From positions 1 to 64,000 of the forward strand of contig JBJMVQ010000055.1 in NCBI GenBank assembly GCA_045810625.1: a DNA stretch of 64,000 nucleotides. Direction: 5' to 3'. A model generated the notes under the pieces. That model made no database searches. It worked only from the letters and a program-made list of their open reading frames with translations, and was not told the DNA's origin. Positions 37,379 to 46,538 of the stretch are shown piece after piece. The translations under genes were made by a program, and so were the position numbers. Source of the DNA: JACQFZ01 sp045810625 (lineage in GTDB: Bacteria > Pseudomonadota > Gammaproteobacteria > Acidiferrobacterales > Sulfurifustaceae). Position 1 is the stretch's first letter; each line of letters begins with the position of its first letter.

Positions 37379-37906
37379 TCAGCCGGCGACGACGGTCTTC
37401 GTACGGATGTGCGTCGGGCCGACGCGTTTTTCGATGTCGCGGCGCAATGCCGAGCGCAGGCCCAACGCGAACGCGGCTTCCGCCATGACGAACAGCGGCC
37501 CGATGATGAGCCCGATGAGGTCGTCGACGAACGCGGGCTTGCGACCTTCCCAATAGTGCCCGACGAACTGAAACCCCCAGCCGATAACGAAGAGTGCGAC
37601 ACCGCTCGCGAGCCAGACGCCGGTCGACTGCGCGGCGACCGTCATCGCAAGCCAGAGCAGTAATATGTTGGACACCGCCATCGCAATCCCGAAGCGCAGA
37701 TCGAGCACGAGATAAAAAGCGCCGGCAACCACGGCAAGCACGATCGCCGGATTGAGCGCGACACCGAGCAGTACGAAGCTCGGACGCGACAGCAGCACAA
37801 GGACCGCAAAGACGATCATGGGAATGCCGATGAAATGGGTCGCAATATTGCGCCGATCGCGATGATACGCCGCGTACTGCGCGAGGTGGTCGGTCAACGT
37901 TCGCAT
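37379..37906 (-). CDS. Mpo1-like (DUF962) membrane protein
   Basis: A 175-residue integral membrane protein of the DUF962/Mpo1 family. The two signature blocks are present: HFIGIPMIVF near the N-terminus and GHYWEGRKPAFVDDL near residue 125, with four hydrophobic segments. Yeast Mpo1 is an iron-dependent dioxygenase in alpha-oxidation of 2-hydroxy fatty acids; whether bacterial members do the same is not settled. The start is ATG 37906 with a strong AGGAGG 5 nt upstream. It follows the aldehyde dehydrogenase by 23 bp, and that pairing fits a fatty-aldehyde/2-hydroxy-acid pathway (inference). Confidence 0.88.
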   Translation of the reverse strand: MRTLTDHLAQYAAYHRDRRNIATHFIGIPMIVFAVLVLLSRPSFVLLGVALNPAIVLAVVAGAFYLVLDLRFGIAMAVSNILLLWLAMTVAAQSTGVWLASGVALFVIGWGFQFVGHYWEGRKPAFVDDLIGLIIGPLFVMAEAAFALGLRSALRRDIEKRVGPTHIRTKTVVAG

Positions 37907-37929
37907 GCGAACCTCCTGCGGTTCCGCTG

Positions 37930-39372
37930 TCACTTCAATAGCCAGTTGAGCACACGGTCGAGCGTGCGGCTGTACGGCGGGTAGAGCAGTTTCGGGTTGT
38001 AGCCGAAGCCCGCTTTGAACACCGCCTTCTGATGCGAGAAGGTCACGAAGCCCTCGAAGCCATGATGCCGCCCCATCCCGCTATTGCCGATGCCGCCGAA
38101 CGGCAGCGACGGCACCGCGGCGTGGATCGCGGCGGTATTGACGCAGGCGCCGCCGGAAATCGTCTGCGTCAGCACGGCGTCCGCCCGCGCCGCGTCCTTC
38201 GTATAAATATAGAGCGCGAGCGGGCGCTCGTGCGCGTTGATGTACGCGATCACCTCATCGAGCGACCGGTACGTCTTGATCGGCAGAATCGGGCCGAAAA
38301 TCTCGTTGCGCATGACTTCCATGTCCTCGCGCGGATCGAGCACGACGGTGAACGGCAGTTTGCGCTCCTTGCGGTTGACCTCCGCGCCCGACAGCTCGAT
38401 GACACGCGCGCCCTTCTCCCGCGCGTCCTTGACGTACGACTGCAGCCGTTCGAGATGACGCTCGTTGATGACGCCGGTGCTCTGCGGATTCTGGGTGTAG
38501 GACGGCATCATCTTCGCCATCGCCGCCTGCGCTGCCGAGACGAACCGGTCGAGCTGCGGCTGCGGCACGAACACGTAGTCGGCGGTGATGCACATCTGCC
38601 CGTTCTTGACGATTTTGGTCGCGAGGATGTTCGCCACGGTCGCTTCGTCGACGCTGTCGGCGCAAACGATCGTCGGACACTTACCGCCCAATTCGAGCGT
38701 GACCGGCGTCAGATTTTCCGCCGCCGCCTTCATCACCATCCGCCCAACGGTCGGTCCGCCGGTGTAGAGCAGATGATCCCACGGCAGTTTGGTGAATTCC
38801 TGCGCGAGAGCGAGACCGCCGGTGACGACGGCCACGTGATCGCGGTTGTACGTCGCCGTGATCATCTCCTTCACGAGTTCCGCGCTCGCCGGCGCCATCT
38901 CGGAAGGCTTCAGGATGGCGCGATTGCCGGCGGCGAGAATGTCCGCGAGCGGCCCGACGGAAAGATCGATCGGAAAGTTCCAGGGCGAGATGTTGCCGAC
39001 CACGCCGACCGGCTGGTACAACACGTACGTCTTGCTGAAACCGTACAGGAGCCGGTTGACGGCGCGCGGCTGCGGCTTCAACCAGCGCTTCAGGTGCTTG
39101 CGCGCGAAGCGGGCGCGCTCGATCGGGCCCATCAGTTCGCACACGGCCGTGAGCTGCGGCGGATGCGTCACGAAGTCCGCGTGCAGCGCGTCCTCGATCT
39201 TCTTGCGATAGCGTTTCACCATCGCTTCGAGCGCGTTCAGTGCTTCGATGCGCTCGCCGTACGACGGATAGATATTGGCGAGGAATGCGGCTTTTTGCGC
39301 CTTGAAGAGGGACGTCAGCTCATCCTTTGTCGTCTCGCGCGCAGCGGTAGGGAGCGGCGCAACGGTGGCCAT
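37930..39372 (-). CDS. Aldehyde dehydrogenase, coniferyl-aldehyde-dehydrogenase-like
   Basis: An NAD(P)-dependent aldehyde dehydrogenase of 480 residues. It shows the cofactor stretch PWNFPIDLSVGPLADILAAGNRAILKPSE, the catalytic Glu in LELGGKCP and the nucleophilic Cys in GQMCITADYV. The short form and the C-terminal GMGRHHGFEGFVTFSH resemble the coniferyl aldehyde/fatty aldehyde dehydrogenase branch (ALDH3-like), often membrane-associated through the C-terminus. ATG 39372 follows an AGGAGG Shine-Dalgarno. It is co-directional with the CMD-family gene upstream and the Mpo1-like gene downstream. Likely substrates are aromatic or long-chain aldehydes. Confidence 0.92.
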   Translation of the reverse strand: MATVAPLPTAARETTKDELTSLFKAQKAAFLANIYPSYGERIEALNALEAMVKRYRKKIEDALHADFVTHPPQLTAVCELMGPIERARFARKHLKRWLKPQPRAVNRLLYGFSKTYVLYQPVGVVGNISPWNFPIDLSVGPLADILAAGNRAILKPSEMAPASAELVKEMITATYNRDHVAVVTGGLALAQEFTKLPWDHLLYTGGPTVGRMVMKAAAENLTPVTLELGGKCPTIVCADSVDEATVANILATKIVKNGQMCITADYVFVPQPQLDRFVSAAQAAMAKMMPSYTQNPQSTGVINERHLERLQSYVKDAREKGARVIELSGAEVNRKERKLPFTVVLDPREDMEVMRNEIFGPILPIKTYRSLDEVIAYINAHERPLALYIYTKDAARADAVLTQTISGGACVNTAAIHAAVPSLPFGGIGNSGMGRHHGFEGFVTFSHQKAVFKAGFGYNPKLLYPPYSRTLDRVLNWLLK

Positions 39373-39526
39373 GGCGGATCCTCCTGTTCGTACGATGGCG
39401 AAGATGTTACTCCTGTCCGGAGCGACCAAACAACAGTGTATGGCCCGAGACGCGGCGGAACCGCGCCCGGTCCCGACCGGACGAATCGGGCGCCAAGAGC
39501 GGTTAGTGCGAGCGGGTGCGAACGCG

Positions 39527-40051
39527 CTACTGCACGGTGCCCGGCGGTTCGATCTCGACTTCGAAGTTTTCGAGAAAGCGGCACACCATCATGTAATAGC
39601 CGATGGTGAGCACGAGCTCGGCGAGCGATCGATTGCCGAGGTGCCCCAGCAACTCCTTGAAGATCGCTTCGCTCGCCTTGACGTTCTGCACCACGTCGTC
39701 GGTGAATCGAAGCACCAGCTTTTCGAGCGGCGTGTAAACATCGGCATCCGCGCCTTGTGTTACCGCTTCGATTTTCTCCGCCGGCACGCCCACGGCACGC
39801 GCGACGCGCTTGTGCTGATGCACCTCGTACCCGGCGCGGCTCAACACGCCGACGCGCAGGATGGCGAGCTCGCGCAATTTGGCGTCGAGCTCCGCTTCCC
39901 GGAGCAGCGCGCCGCCGAGCCGTAGGAAACCGGGCGCGGCGGTCGTCGCATGCGCGAGCATGCGATAGATGTTGAGCGGCGGGCGCGAGCGCAGGAGATC
40001 GGTGATCATCGACGGCGCCTGCGTCAGATCGAAGTATGGAATGCGCGGCAT
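39527..40051 (-). CDS. Carboxymuconolactone decarboxylase (AhpD-fold) family protein
   Basis: A 174-residue all-helical AhpD-like protein. The core LRELAILRVGVLSRAGYEVHQHKRVARAVGV corresponds to the CMD helix pair. The CxxC of true AhpD is absent and replaced by YEVHQH, so peroxide reduction through thiols is not expected. Members act as decarboxylases or are uncharacterised; the closest general label is carboxymuconolactone decarboxylase family. ATG 40051 is preceded by GGAGG. It sits upstream of the aldehyde dehydrogenase in the same direction. True function unknown. Confidence 0.85.
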   Translation of the reverse strand: MPRIPYFDLTQAPSMITDLLRSRPPLNIYRMLAHATTAAPGFLRLGGALLREAELDAKLRELAILRVGVLSRAGYEVHQHKRVARAVGVPAEKIEAVTQGADADVYTPLEKLVLRFTDDVVQNVKASEAIFKELLGHLGNRSLAELVLTIGYYMMVCRFLENFEVEIEPPGTVQ

Positions 40052-40173
40052 GTATCCTCCGGTACTCGTTTCTCACCGACGATGCTTCGCTGGCCGGGCC
40101 GCGGCGTTCAAACTCCATGTGCCGCCGGCCCGGTCGCGCCGCCGGATAGTCGGTCTGGCAACGGCGCGCGACC

Positions 40174-41007
40174 TCAGAATTGTAGCGTTTGGCCCGGGTT
40201 TATCGACATCACCTTGATCGCCGTTTTCCCGAGCGCTTGTTTGTATTCCTCGGGCGTGCCCTTCAGCATCGGAAAAGTGCCGTAGTGCATCGGAATTGCG
40301 AACTTCGGCTTCAGGTAGTTCTTCGTCGCGTAGGCGGCGTCACGGGGGCTCATCACGAAGTGACCGCCGATCGGGATCATGAGCAGGTCGGGCTTGTAAT
40401 ACTCGCCGATCAGTTTCATGTCGCCGAACAGACCGGTATCGCCCATGTGATAGATCTTAAAACCGTTCTCGAGCTCGATGATGAAGCCGATCGGCTCGCC
40501 GCCGACGTACGTTTCGTCCTTGTCGGTCGCCGGGTTGTGCCACACCAGCTCGGAGCTGTGCTCGGCGTGCACCATCGTAATCTTGATGTCCCGCCCGAGC
40601 GGCGTGATCGTACCGCTCTTGTTCATTCGCGGCGCGAGCTCGGGTGGCAGAACACCGAGCGTCACGAGCGATTGATCGAGGCCGGCGGGACCAATCAGTG
40701 GCGCTTTGTACTTCTTTGCCAGCTCCGGCGCGTCGCCCAGGTGATCGCCGTGCGCGTGCGTCACCAGGATGAGATCGACTTTGCCGAGCTCGTCGAGATT
40801 CTTGTACTTCTCCGGCGTTTTCGGGTTCTTCGTGAGGAACGGATCGATCAAAATCACTTTGCCGCCCGGCGTCGTGATGCGCATTGCCGATTGGCCGAGC
40901 CACAGCACTTCGGTCTTCTTGTCCGCTGCGACGGCGAGCGGCGCACTCAGCGCGAGCAGCAATATAAAGGCGGCGAGGAAACGTCCCATGCGATCCGGCA
41001 AGGTCAT
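40174..41007 (-). CDS. Exported metallo-beta-lactamase-fold hydrolase (UPF0173-like)
   Basis: A 277-residue predicted metal-dependent hydrolase. The N-terminus MTLPDRMGRFLAAFILLLALSAPLAVAA is a clear signal peptide, so the mature enzyme is periplasmic. The metal motif THAHGDHLGD is present, with additional ligands likely in HAEHSS and MGDTGLFGD. The pattern LGQSAMRITTPGGKVILIDPFL matches UPF0173/UlaG-like proteins, most of which are cytoplasmic, so the signal peptide is notable. ATG 41007 follows AGGAG. Substrate unknown; it sits between the enoyl-CoA hydratase-like and CMD genes. Confidence 0.87.
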   Translation of the reverse strand: MTLPDRMGRFLAAFILLLALSAPLAVAADKKTEVLWLGQSAMRITTPGGKVILIDPFLTKNPKTPEKYKNLDELGKVDLILVTHAHGDHLGDAPELAKKYKAPLIGPAGLDQSLVTLGVLPPELAPRMNKSGTITPLGRDIKITMVHAEHSSELVWHNPATDKDETYVGGEPIGFIIELENGFKIYHMGDTGLFGDMKLIGEYYKPDLLMIPIGGHFVMSPRDAAYATKNYLKPKFAIPMHYGTFPMLKGTPEEYKQALGKTAIKVMSINPGQTLQF

Positions 41008-41202
41008 ATTATTGTCTCCTGAGGTTCGGCCTGAACGCCGACCATTATTCACCCGTTCGTGCCGGCCGCCAACAACGTGGCGGCTGGCGCGACTTTATCG
41101 CTCAACACGTGCAGCAATTCCCCGATCAGTTGCGCGCACCGGCGCGCCGGGCGGAGATCAGCGCGATTCGCGGCGCAGCTTCGTCCTGCGCCGGATCGCT
41201 CG

Positions 41203-41985
41203 CTACCGCCCTTTGAACTCGGGCTTCTGCTTGGCCAGGAACGAACGATAACCGATGCGGAAGTCCTCGGTATCGTAAGACAAGTACGCCTCGTCGAGCT
41301 CGGCGGCGCCGAGCGGCCGCGGGTCTTCCAGTCGGCGCACGAATTTCTTGTGCCAGCGCGCGGCGAGCGGCGCGCCGTCGGCGATGCGCCGCGCGGTGGC
41401 GTACGCCGCTTCCTCCACCTGCGCGTCCGGCGCCACGCGCGTCACCAATCCCTTTTGTAGCGCCTCGTCCGCGCCGATGACGCGGCCTTCGAGCAGAAGC
41501 TCCAGCACGGCGGCGCGGCCGGCGACCGCGAGCAGTGTGGCGATTTCGTCGTAGCCGGCGGCAAGGCCGAGGCGGCTGATGGGAATGCCGAAGCGGCTCG
41601 ACGCGCCGGCGATACGCAAATCGCACGCGGCGGCGATTTCCAGTCCGCCGCCGACGCAAATACCTTTGATGAGCGCGACGGTCGGGTGGCGGCAATCGCG
41701 CACCGCGGCAAGTGCCGGCAAGTGGACCTTGCCGTACTGGCGCGCCTGGTCCGCGTTCTGGCGATCGTGTTCGAACTCCGAAATGTCGTTGCCGGGCGCG
41801 AACGCTTTGTCGCCCGCGCCGCGCACCACCACGCAGCGCAAACCGTCATCGGCCGACAGCTCGCGCATGATTTCGCCGAGGCGTTGCCACATCGGCTTCG
41901 TCAGTGCGTTCAGCCTGTCCGGGCGATTGAGCGTCACGGTCGCGATATCGGCATCGCGATCGACGAGAACGACGTCGGGAGACAT
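41203..41985 (-). CDS. Enoyl-CoA hydratase/isomerase family protein
   Basis: A crotonase-fold protein of 260 residues acting on an acyl-CoA. The oxyanion-hole segments AFAPGNDISEF and GICVGGGLEIAAACD are present, with Glu116 matching the first catalytic Glu of rat enoyl-CoA hydratase. The second catalytic Glu of hydratases, in PEILIG, is replaced: the aligned text is PISRLG, giving Ile136. It may therefore be an isomerase, decarboxylase or other crotonase rather than a classic hydratase. ATG 41985 is preceded by GGAGGTGAGG. It lies 14 bp after the TRAP large permease, suggesting that the imported acid is metabolised as a CoA ester. Confidence 0.88.
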   Translation of the reverse strand: MSPDVVLVDRDADIATVTLNRPDRLNALTKPMWQRLGEIMRELSADDGLRCVVVRGAGDKAFAPGNDISEFEHDRQNADQARQYGKVHLPALAAVRDCRHPTVALIKGICVGGGLEIAAACDLRIAGASSRFGIPISRLGLAAGYDEIATLLAVAGRAAVLELLLEGRVIGADEALQKGLVTRVAPDAQVEEAAYATARRIADGAPLAARWHKKFVRRLEDPRPLGAAELDEAYLSYDTEDFRIGYRSFLAKQKPEFKGR

Positions 41986-41999
41986 ACCTCACCTCCGAG

Positions 42000-43280
42000 T
42001 CAGTGATAAAGCAGATGCACCAGTCCCATCGGCACGATCGGCACGTACGTCACGAGCACGAGAACGAGCAGGAGCGCCGCGATGAAATAAATGTTGATGC
42101 GCGTCACGTCCCAGATGTCGGCCTTCGCGATCGAGCACGCGACCATCAAGACGCTTGCGACCGGCGGCGTCTGCTGCCCGATCGCGAGATTCAACGTAAC
42201 GATGAGCCCGAAATGCACGGGGTCGATGCCGACCGCATTGACGAGCGGCATGACGATCGGCACGACGAGAATGATTGCGGCGGCCGAATGCAGGAACAGA
42301 CCGATGATCAGAAAAAATACGTTGAGGATCGCGAGCACCACGTACGGATCGCGCGTCCAGCTGCTCATTGCGGCCGCGAGCTGCTGCGGCACCTGCGCTT
42401 CGGTGAGGTAATTGCCGAGCAGCGCCGAGGTGGCGACGAGCAGCATGACGACCGCCGTCTGAATGCCGCCGTCCAGGATCGCCTGCTTCAAGTGCTGCCA
42501 GTTCAGCTCGCGATACGCCATGCCGATGACGATCGCCGCAACGACGGCGAGCCCCGCGCCTTCGGTCGCGGTGACGATGCCGCTGAAGATGCCGCCGAGA
42601 ATGATGACGGGCAGCAGGAACGCGAGCCAGGCGTCCTTGAAAGTCTGCCACAAGCGCGCGAGACGAAACGTCTCCTCGACCGGATAGTGGTAGCGCACGG
42701 CGAACCAGTACGCGAGCGCCATCATCACGAGCCCGCCGACGACGCCGGGTACGATGCCGGCAACGAAGAGCTGCACGACCGACGTATCCGCCATCGCGGC
42801 GTAGAGAATCATCGGAATCGAGGGCGGGATGATGATCGCGAGCGACGCGGCGGAGGACGTCACCGCCGCCGCGAACGATTTCGGGTAGCCCTTCTTCTCC
42901 ATCGCCGGAATCAGGATCGAGCCGATCGCGGCGACGTCGGCGACTGCCGAGCCGGAAATTTCCGCGAAGAACATCGACGCGCCGATGTTCACCATCGCCA
43001 GGCCGCCGCGGATGAAACCGAGCAGCGCCGAGGCGAACGCGATCAACCGACGCGAGATGCCGGACGCGTTCATGATCGCGCCGGCGAGACAGAAGAGCGG
43101 AATGGCGATGAGCGGGAAATTCGTCGCGCCCTGATACATCACGAGCGGCAGATTCACCACCGTGTCGAACCCGCCGGCGATCACGGTCGCGACGATCGCG
43201 ACGATGCCGAGCGCGACCGCGATCGGTACGTTGATCAGAATCAGGACGATCAGGCCGACGAGAATCCAGAGCGTCGCCAC
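42000..43280 (-). CDS. dctM: TRAP transporter large permease (DctM-like)
   Basis: A 426-residue integral membrane protein with about 12 helices, the ion-coupled translocation subunit of a tripartite ATP-independent periplasmic transporter. Typical segments are the PLFCLAGAIMNASGISRRLIAFA loop, GASMFFAEISGSAVADVAAIGSILIPAMEKKGYP, and the C-terminal TLNLAIGQQTPPVA. The start ATG 43280 lies 1 bp after the dctQ stop. It forms an operon with dctP and dctQ. Substrate is probably a carboxylate, as for the family, but the exact ligand depends on DctP. Confidence 0.95.
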   Translation of the reverse strand: MATLWILVGLIVLILINVPIAVALGIVAIVATVIAGGFDTVVNLPLVMYQGATNFPLIAIPLFCLAGAIMNASGISRRLIAFASALLGFIRGGLAMVNIGASMFFAEISGSAVADVAAIGSILIPAMEKKGYPKSFAAAVTSSAASLAIIIPPSIPMILYAAMADTSVVQLFVAGIVPGVVGGLVMMALAYWFAVRYHYPVEETFRLARLWQTFKDAWLAFLLPVIILGGIFSGIVTATEGAGLAVVAAIVIGMAYRELNWQHLKQAILDGGIQTAVVMLLVATSALLGNYLTEAQVPQQLAAAMSSWTRDPYVVLAILNVFFLIIGLFLHSAAAIILVVPIVMPLVNAVGIDPVHFGLIVTLNLAIGQQTPPVASVLMVACSIAKADIWDVTRINIYFIAALLLVLVLVTYVPIVPMGLVHLLYH

Positions 43281-43281
43281 A

Positions 43282-43821
43282 TCAGACTCCGATTTCCTCG
43301 GCTTTGCCGAGATCGGTATGCAACCGGCGCGCGTCGGTGAGGAGCGGCGGCAGCCGCAGCAGCTCCGCGACGATGAATAGCACGGCGCCGATCGGAATCA
43401 CCGACTGCGTGTACTTCACCGACACCTCGGGCAGGCTCACGAGCGTATCGGTCGCGAGGACGTCGATCACGTACCAGCCGCTCCAGGCGAGCACGGCGAA
43501 GAACACGACGACGACCGTTTCGGCGAGCAGCACGAGCGGCACCCGCAACGCCGGCGGCGCGAGCCGGACGATTTCCGGCACACCGATGTGTGCGCCTTTC
43601 AGCGCGGCAAACGCTGCACCGTAGTACGTCAGCCACGCGAGCGTGACGGAAGCAACCTCGTCGTACCAGACGAGCGCGCGGCCGAACGTACGAAAACAAA
43701 CGCCGAGGATCACCTCGACCGCGAGCGCAACCATGAGAAGAATGACAACGGCTTCGAGCACGCGCGCGAAGCCATCACGCACGCGGTTCAGCATGGCGGT
43801 TCGATTCGCGAAGCCGGACAT
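43282..43821 (-). CDS. dctQ: TRAP transporter small permease (DctQ-like)
   Basis: A 179-residue membrane protein with four hydrophobic helices, partner of the large permease. The family pattern is visible in the first helix region, RVLEAVVILLMVALAVEVILGVCFRTFGRALVWYDEVA, and in TLAWLTYYGAAFAALKGAHIGV. It lies between dctP (57 bp upstream) and dctM (1 bp downstream). Its role is structural or assists energy coupling in the TRAP complex. Confidence 0.93.
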   Translation of the reverse strand: MSGFANRTAMLNRVRDGFARVLEAVVILLMVALAVEVILGVCFRTFGRALVWYDEVASVTLAWLTYYGAAFAALKGAHIGVPEIVRLAPPALRVPLVLLAETVVVVFFAVLAWSGWYVIDVLATDTLVSLPEVSVKYTQSVIPIGAVLFIVAELLRLPPLLTDARRLHTDLGKAEEIGV

Positions 43822-43877
43822 CGCTGTTCCCCCGATTTCTTATGAGACGGCCGCGGACGAATGCGAATCGCGCGCGA

Positions 43878-44858
43878 TTATTTCGCCAGCGCCAATGCGC
43901 GATCGATCAGTTCCTTAGCACCCGGAACGTCTTTCCCGAATTCTTCGTACACCGCCTTGCTCGCGCCCACGAACGCGGGCTTATCGACGTCGTTGACCTG
44001 CATGCCGGCCGCTTTGAGTTTGCCGAGCAGCTCATCGTCGAACTTCGCGGCCGACTGATACACGAACGCCTGCGTCTCTTTTGCCGTATCTTCGAGAATC
44101 TTGCGCACGTCGGCCGGGAGAGAATCCCAGCGGCGTTTGCCGGCGGTCAGATACGCGGGCGTGTAAACGTGTCCCGACAGCGACAAGTACTTCTGCACTT
44201 CCTGAAACTTCGAGCTGTAGATCTGCGTCAGCGGATTTTCCTCGCCGTCCATGACGCCGGTTTGAAGCGCGACGAACACCTCGGAGAGCTTCATCGGACT
44301 CGGATTCGCGCCGTACGCCTGGAACATCTTGACGCGCCACTTGCCCTCGGGCACGCGCAGCTTGATGCCTTGCAGGTCTTGCGGCAGACGGATCGGACGC
44401 TTGCTGTTCGTGATGTGACGCACGCCGTTCTCCCATACCGCGAGGACCTTGAGGCCCTTGGCTTCCACCGCCGGCGCGAGCTTGGGCCAGAATATTTCCT
44501 TCTCGATGCGCTTCATGTGCTCGCGATCTTTGACCAGATACGGCATTTCGAAGACGCCGAAAAGGTCGCTCTCGGTGGACATGACCGTGGACGGCACGGC
44601 GAGATCGAGCGTGCCGAGCTTCAGCTTCTGCAACATTTCCTTGTCGCCGCCGAGCTGACTCGAACCGAACACCACGACTTTGGCTTTGTCGCCGAGCTTG
44701 ACGTTCGCGCGGCGCGCGAATTCTTCCGAGGAAACTTCGAACAGCGAACCGGGCCCGCCGACGTGGCCGAGCTTGAGCTCGATCGTCGCGGCGTAGGCAC
44801 GCGGTATGAGGGCGGACATTACAACGACAGCGACAGCAAACAGTTTTGTGATTCTCAT
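43878..44858 (-). CDS. dctP: TRAP transporter substrate-binding protein (DctP-like)
   Basis: A 326-residue periplasmic binding protein. The signal peptide is MRITKLFAVAVVVMSALIPRAYA. The mature domain has the DctP landmarks: LKLGHV near the start, GSSQLGGDKEMLQKLKLGTLDLAV, the ligand-contact RVPEGKWRVKMFQAYGANPSPM (with the conserved Arg that binds carboxylates), and FVALQTGVMDGEENP. This Arg makes an organic acid ligand likely. It is preceded by GGAGAG at the ATG 44858. The operon order dctP-dctQ-dctM is standard. An aminotransferase gene lies immediately upstream, hinting at glyoxylate, glycolate or a related oxo/hydroxy acid. Confidence 0.94.
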   Translation of the reverse strand: MRITKLFAVAVVVMSALIPRAYAATIELKLGHVGGPGSLFEVSSEEFARRANVKLGDKAKVVVFGSSQLGGDKEMLQKLKLGTLDLAVPSTVMSTESDLFGVFEMPYLVKDREHMKRIEKEIFWPKLAPAVEAKGLKVLAVWENGVRHITNSKRPIRLPQDLQGIKLRVPEGKWRVKMFQAYGANPSPMKLSEVFVALQTGVMDGEENPLTQIYSSKFQEVQKYLSLSGHVYTPAYLTAGKRRWDSLPADVRKILEDTAKETQAFVYQSAAKFDDELLGKLKAAGMQVNDVDKPAFVGASKAVYEEFGKDVPGAKELIDRALALAK

Positions 44859-45019
44859 GGCACTCTCCTTGTTTGCGACTGTTCGTTATCGGCTGGAATC
44901 CGCGCCTTCTCCGGCAAGAAGGACCATGGCGGAGACCAGGACAAACTTAACAATGCTTCGCGCTTGTGGGCGGACGCCTTGTGCGCGTCAGCGCGACGGC
45001 CACCCGTAACAAATCTCTC

Positions 45020-46231
45020 TTACCTGTGACCTCGCTGCGCCGCCTGACGTGCGGCATTCGCTGCAGGCGCGCCGCTCAAATATTCGAGCGCCGCCTGCAC
45101 GCCGCCTTTCGTAAACGGGACTCCTGCGCTGGCGAGGCCCATTTCGACGCCGGCCAGGACGCCGGCGAGCATCAACTCGTTGAAGTCGCCGAGATGACCG
45201 ATGCGGAAGATGCGAGCACCCAACGGGCCGAACCCCATGCCGAGCGACATATTGAAGCGATCGAGAATGAGCGCACGCAGCTGGTTGGCGTCGTATCCCT
45301 CGGGAAGCAGCACGGCGGTAATGGTGTCGCTGTACTCGGCGGAATTGAGGCAGTTGATTTCGAGGCCCCAGGCGCGCACCGCACGGCGCGTCGCCTCGGC
45401 GAGGCGCGCGTGCCGGTCGAAGACGTTGTCGAGCCCTTCTTCTTCGAGCATGCGCAGCGCCTCGCGCAGGCCGTAGAGCATGTTGGTCGCCGGCGTGTGC
45501 GGAAAGTAGCCCGTCTGGTTCGACTCGATCATCGCTTCCCAGCGCCAGTAATACTTCGGGAGCTTCGCTTCTTTGGCGGCGGCACGCGCCTTGCGGCTGA
45601 TCGCGTTGAAGCTCAAGCCCGGCGGCAGCATCAAACCTTTCTGCGAGCCGCCGACGGTCACATCGACACCCCACTCATCGTGCCGGTAATCCATCGACGC
45701 GAGCGACGAAATGGTGTCGACCATGAAGAGCGCCGGATGGCCGGCGCGGTCGATCGCTTTGCGCAGCTCCGGAATACGGCTGGCGACACCGGTCGAAGTC
45801 TCGTTGTGCAGGACCGTGACCGCCTTGATCGCGCGATCTTTGTCCGCGCGCAGCCGCGCTTCGAGCGCGTCCGGGTCGACGCCGCGGCGCCAGTCGCCCG
45901 GCACCAACTCGGGCGCGAGGCCGAGCGCGACGGTCATGCGGTACCACTGCATCGCGAACTGTCCGGTTTCGAAGGCGAGTACCTGGTCGCCGGGCGAGAG
46001 CGTGTTCGCGAGCGCGGCTTCCCACGCGCCGGTACCCGACGCGGGAAAAACGACGACATCGCTTTCGGTTTTGAACACGCGTTTCAGGCCGGCGAGCACC
46101 TCGCGCGTGAGGTGCGCGAAGTCGGGACCGCGATGGTCGATGACCGGCATGTCCATCGCGCGCAGGACGCGGTCGGGGACGTTGGTCGGTCCGGGGATTT
46201 GGAGAAAATGACGCCCGCTACGAAACGACAT
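45020..46231 (-). CDS. PLP aminotransferase, alanine/serine-glyoxylate type
   Basis: A class V aminotransferase of 403 residues. The start FLQIPGPTNVPDRVLRAM with IDHRGPDF is diagnostic for alanine-glyoxylate/serine-glyoxylate aminotransferases and related enzymes. The PLP lysine lies in VGGSQKGLMLPPGL, and VDTISSLASM is the cofactor Asp region. The likely reaction is transfer of an amino group from alanine or serine to glyoxylate, giving glycine. ATG 46231 follows GAGGAG. Upstream and divergent is a large FAD/FeS dehydrogenase that could make glyoxylate; downstream is a TRAP transporter. Other members act on sulfur compounds such as taurine-derived or sulfoacetaldehyde substrates, so specificity is open. 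Confidence 0.9.
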   Translation of the reverse strand: MSFRSGRHFLQIPGPTNVPDRVLRAMDMPVIDHRGPDFAHLTREVLAGLKRVFKTESDVVVFPASGTGAWEAALANTLSPGDQVLAFETGQFAMQWYRMTVALGLAPELVPGDWRRGVDPDALEARLRADKDRAIKAVTVLHNETSTGVASRIPELRKAIDRAGHPALFMVDTISSLASMDYRHDEWGVDVTVGGSQKGLMLPPGLSFNAISRKARAAAKEAKLPKYYWRWEAMIESNQTGYFPHTPATNMLYGLREALRMLEEEGLDNVFDRHARLAEATRRAVRAWGLEINCLNSAEYSDTITAVLLPEGYDANQLRALILDRFNMSLGMGFGPLGARIFRIGHLGDFNELMLAGVLAGVEMGLASAGVPFTKGGVQAALEYLSGAPAANAARQAAQRGHR

Positions 46232-46538
46232 AGGGCACTCCTCGTCTAACAACACCCGCTGCAGTTGCAACGGCTTGGGCGACAATGGGTGACGGATTCG
46301 CGGCCACGCGCGCACGCCGATTGTCGTCGTTCGTGGTATCAATGCATAATGCGGGCTATTTCTTCACAGTCGCGCCCGCAACGCAAGAGTAAGGAGCGCG
46401 TACCTCGCATGCCCCGGCACCCGCTGCCGCCATTACCGGTTCCCGTGCGCATCGCGCGCCAGGCGGCTTCCTATTAAGACGCTGTCGCGTCCTGCGGCTA
46501 GCCCCAAGGGCGACCCCGCCCTCGCCGCACGGCTGCGT
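46232..46538. promoter_or_regulatory. Divergent control region with the probable true start of the FAD/FeS gene
   Basis: This 307-bp region separates the aminotransferase (-) from the FAD/FeS gene (+). It should hold both promoters; none is clear by eye. A short open frame begins at ATG 46409, 12 nt after AAGGAG, and reads MPRHPLPPLPVPVRIARQ before stopping at 46475-46477. If one base is removed near 46474 it continues as AASYKTLSRPASPKGDP directly into the downstream enzyme. The upstream part of the enzyme frame (from 46350) has no ATG, GTG or TTG. See the finding on the apparent frameshift. Confidence 0.55.
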
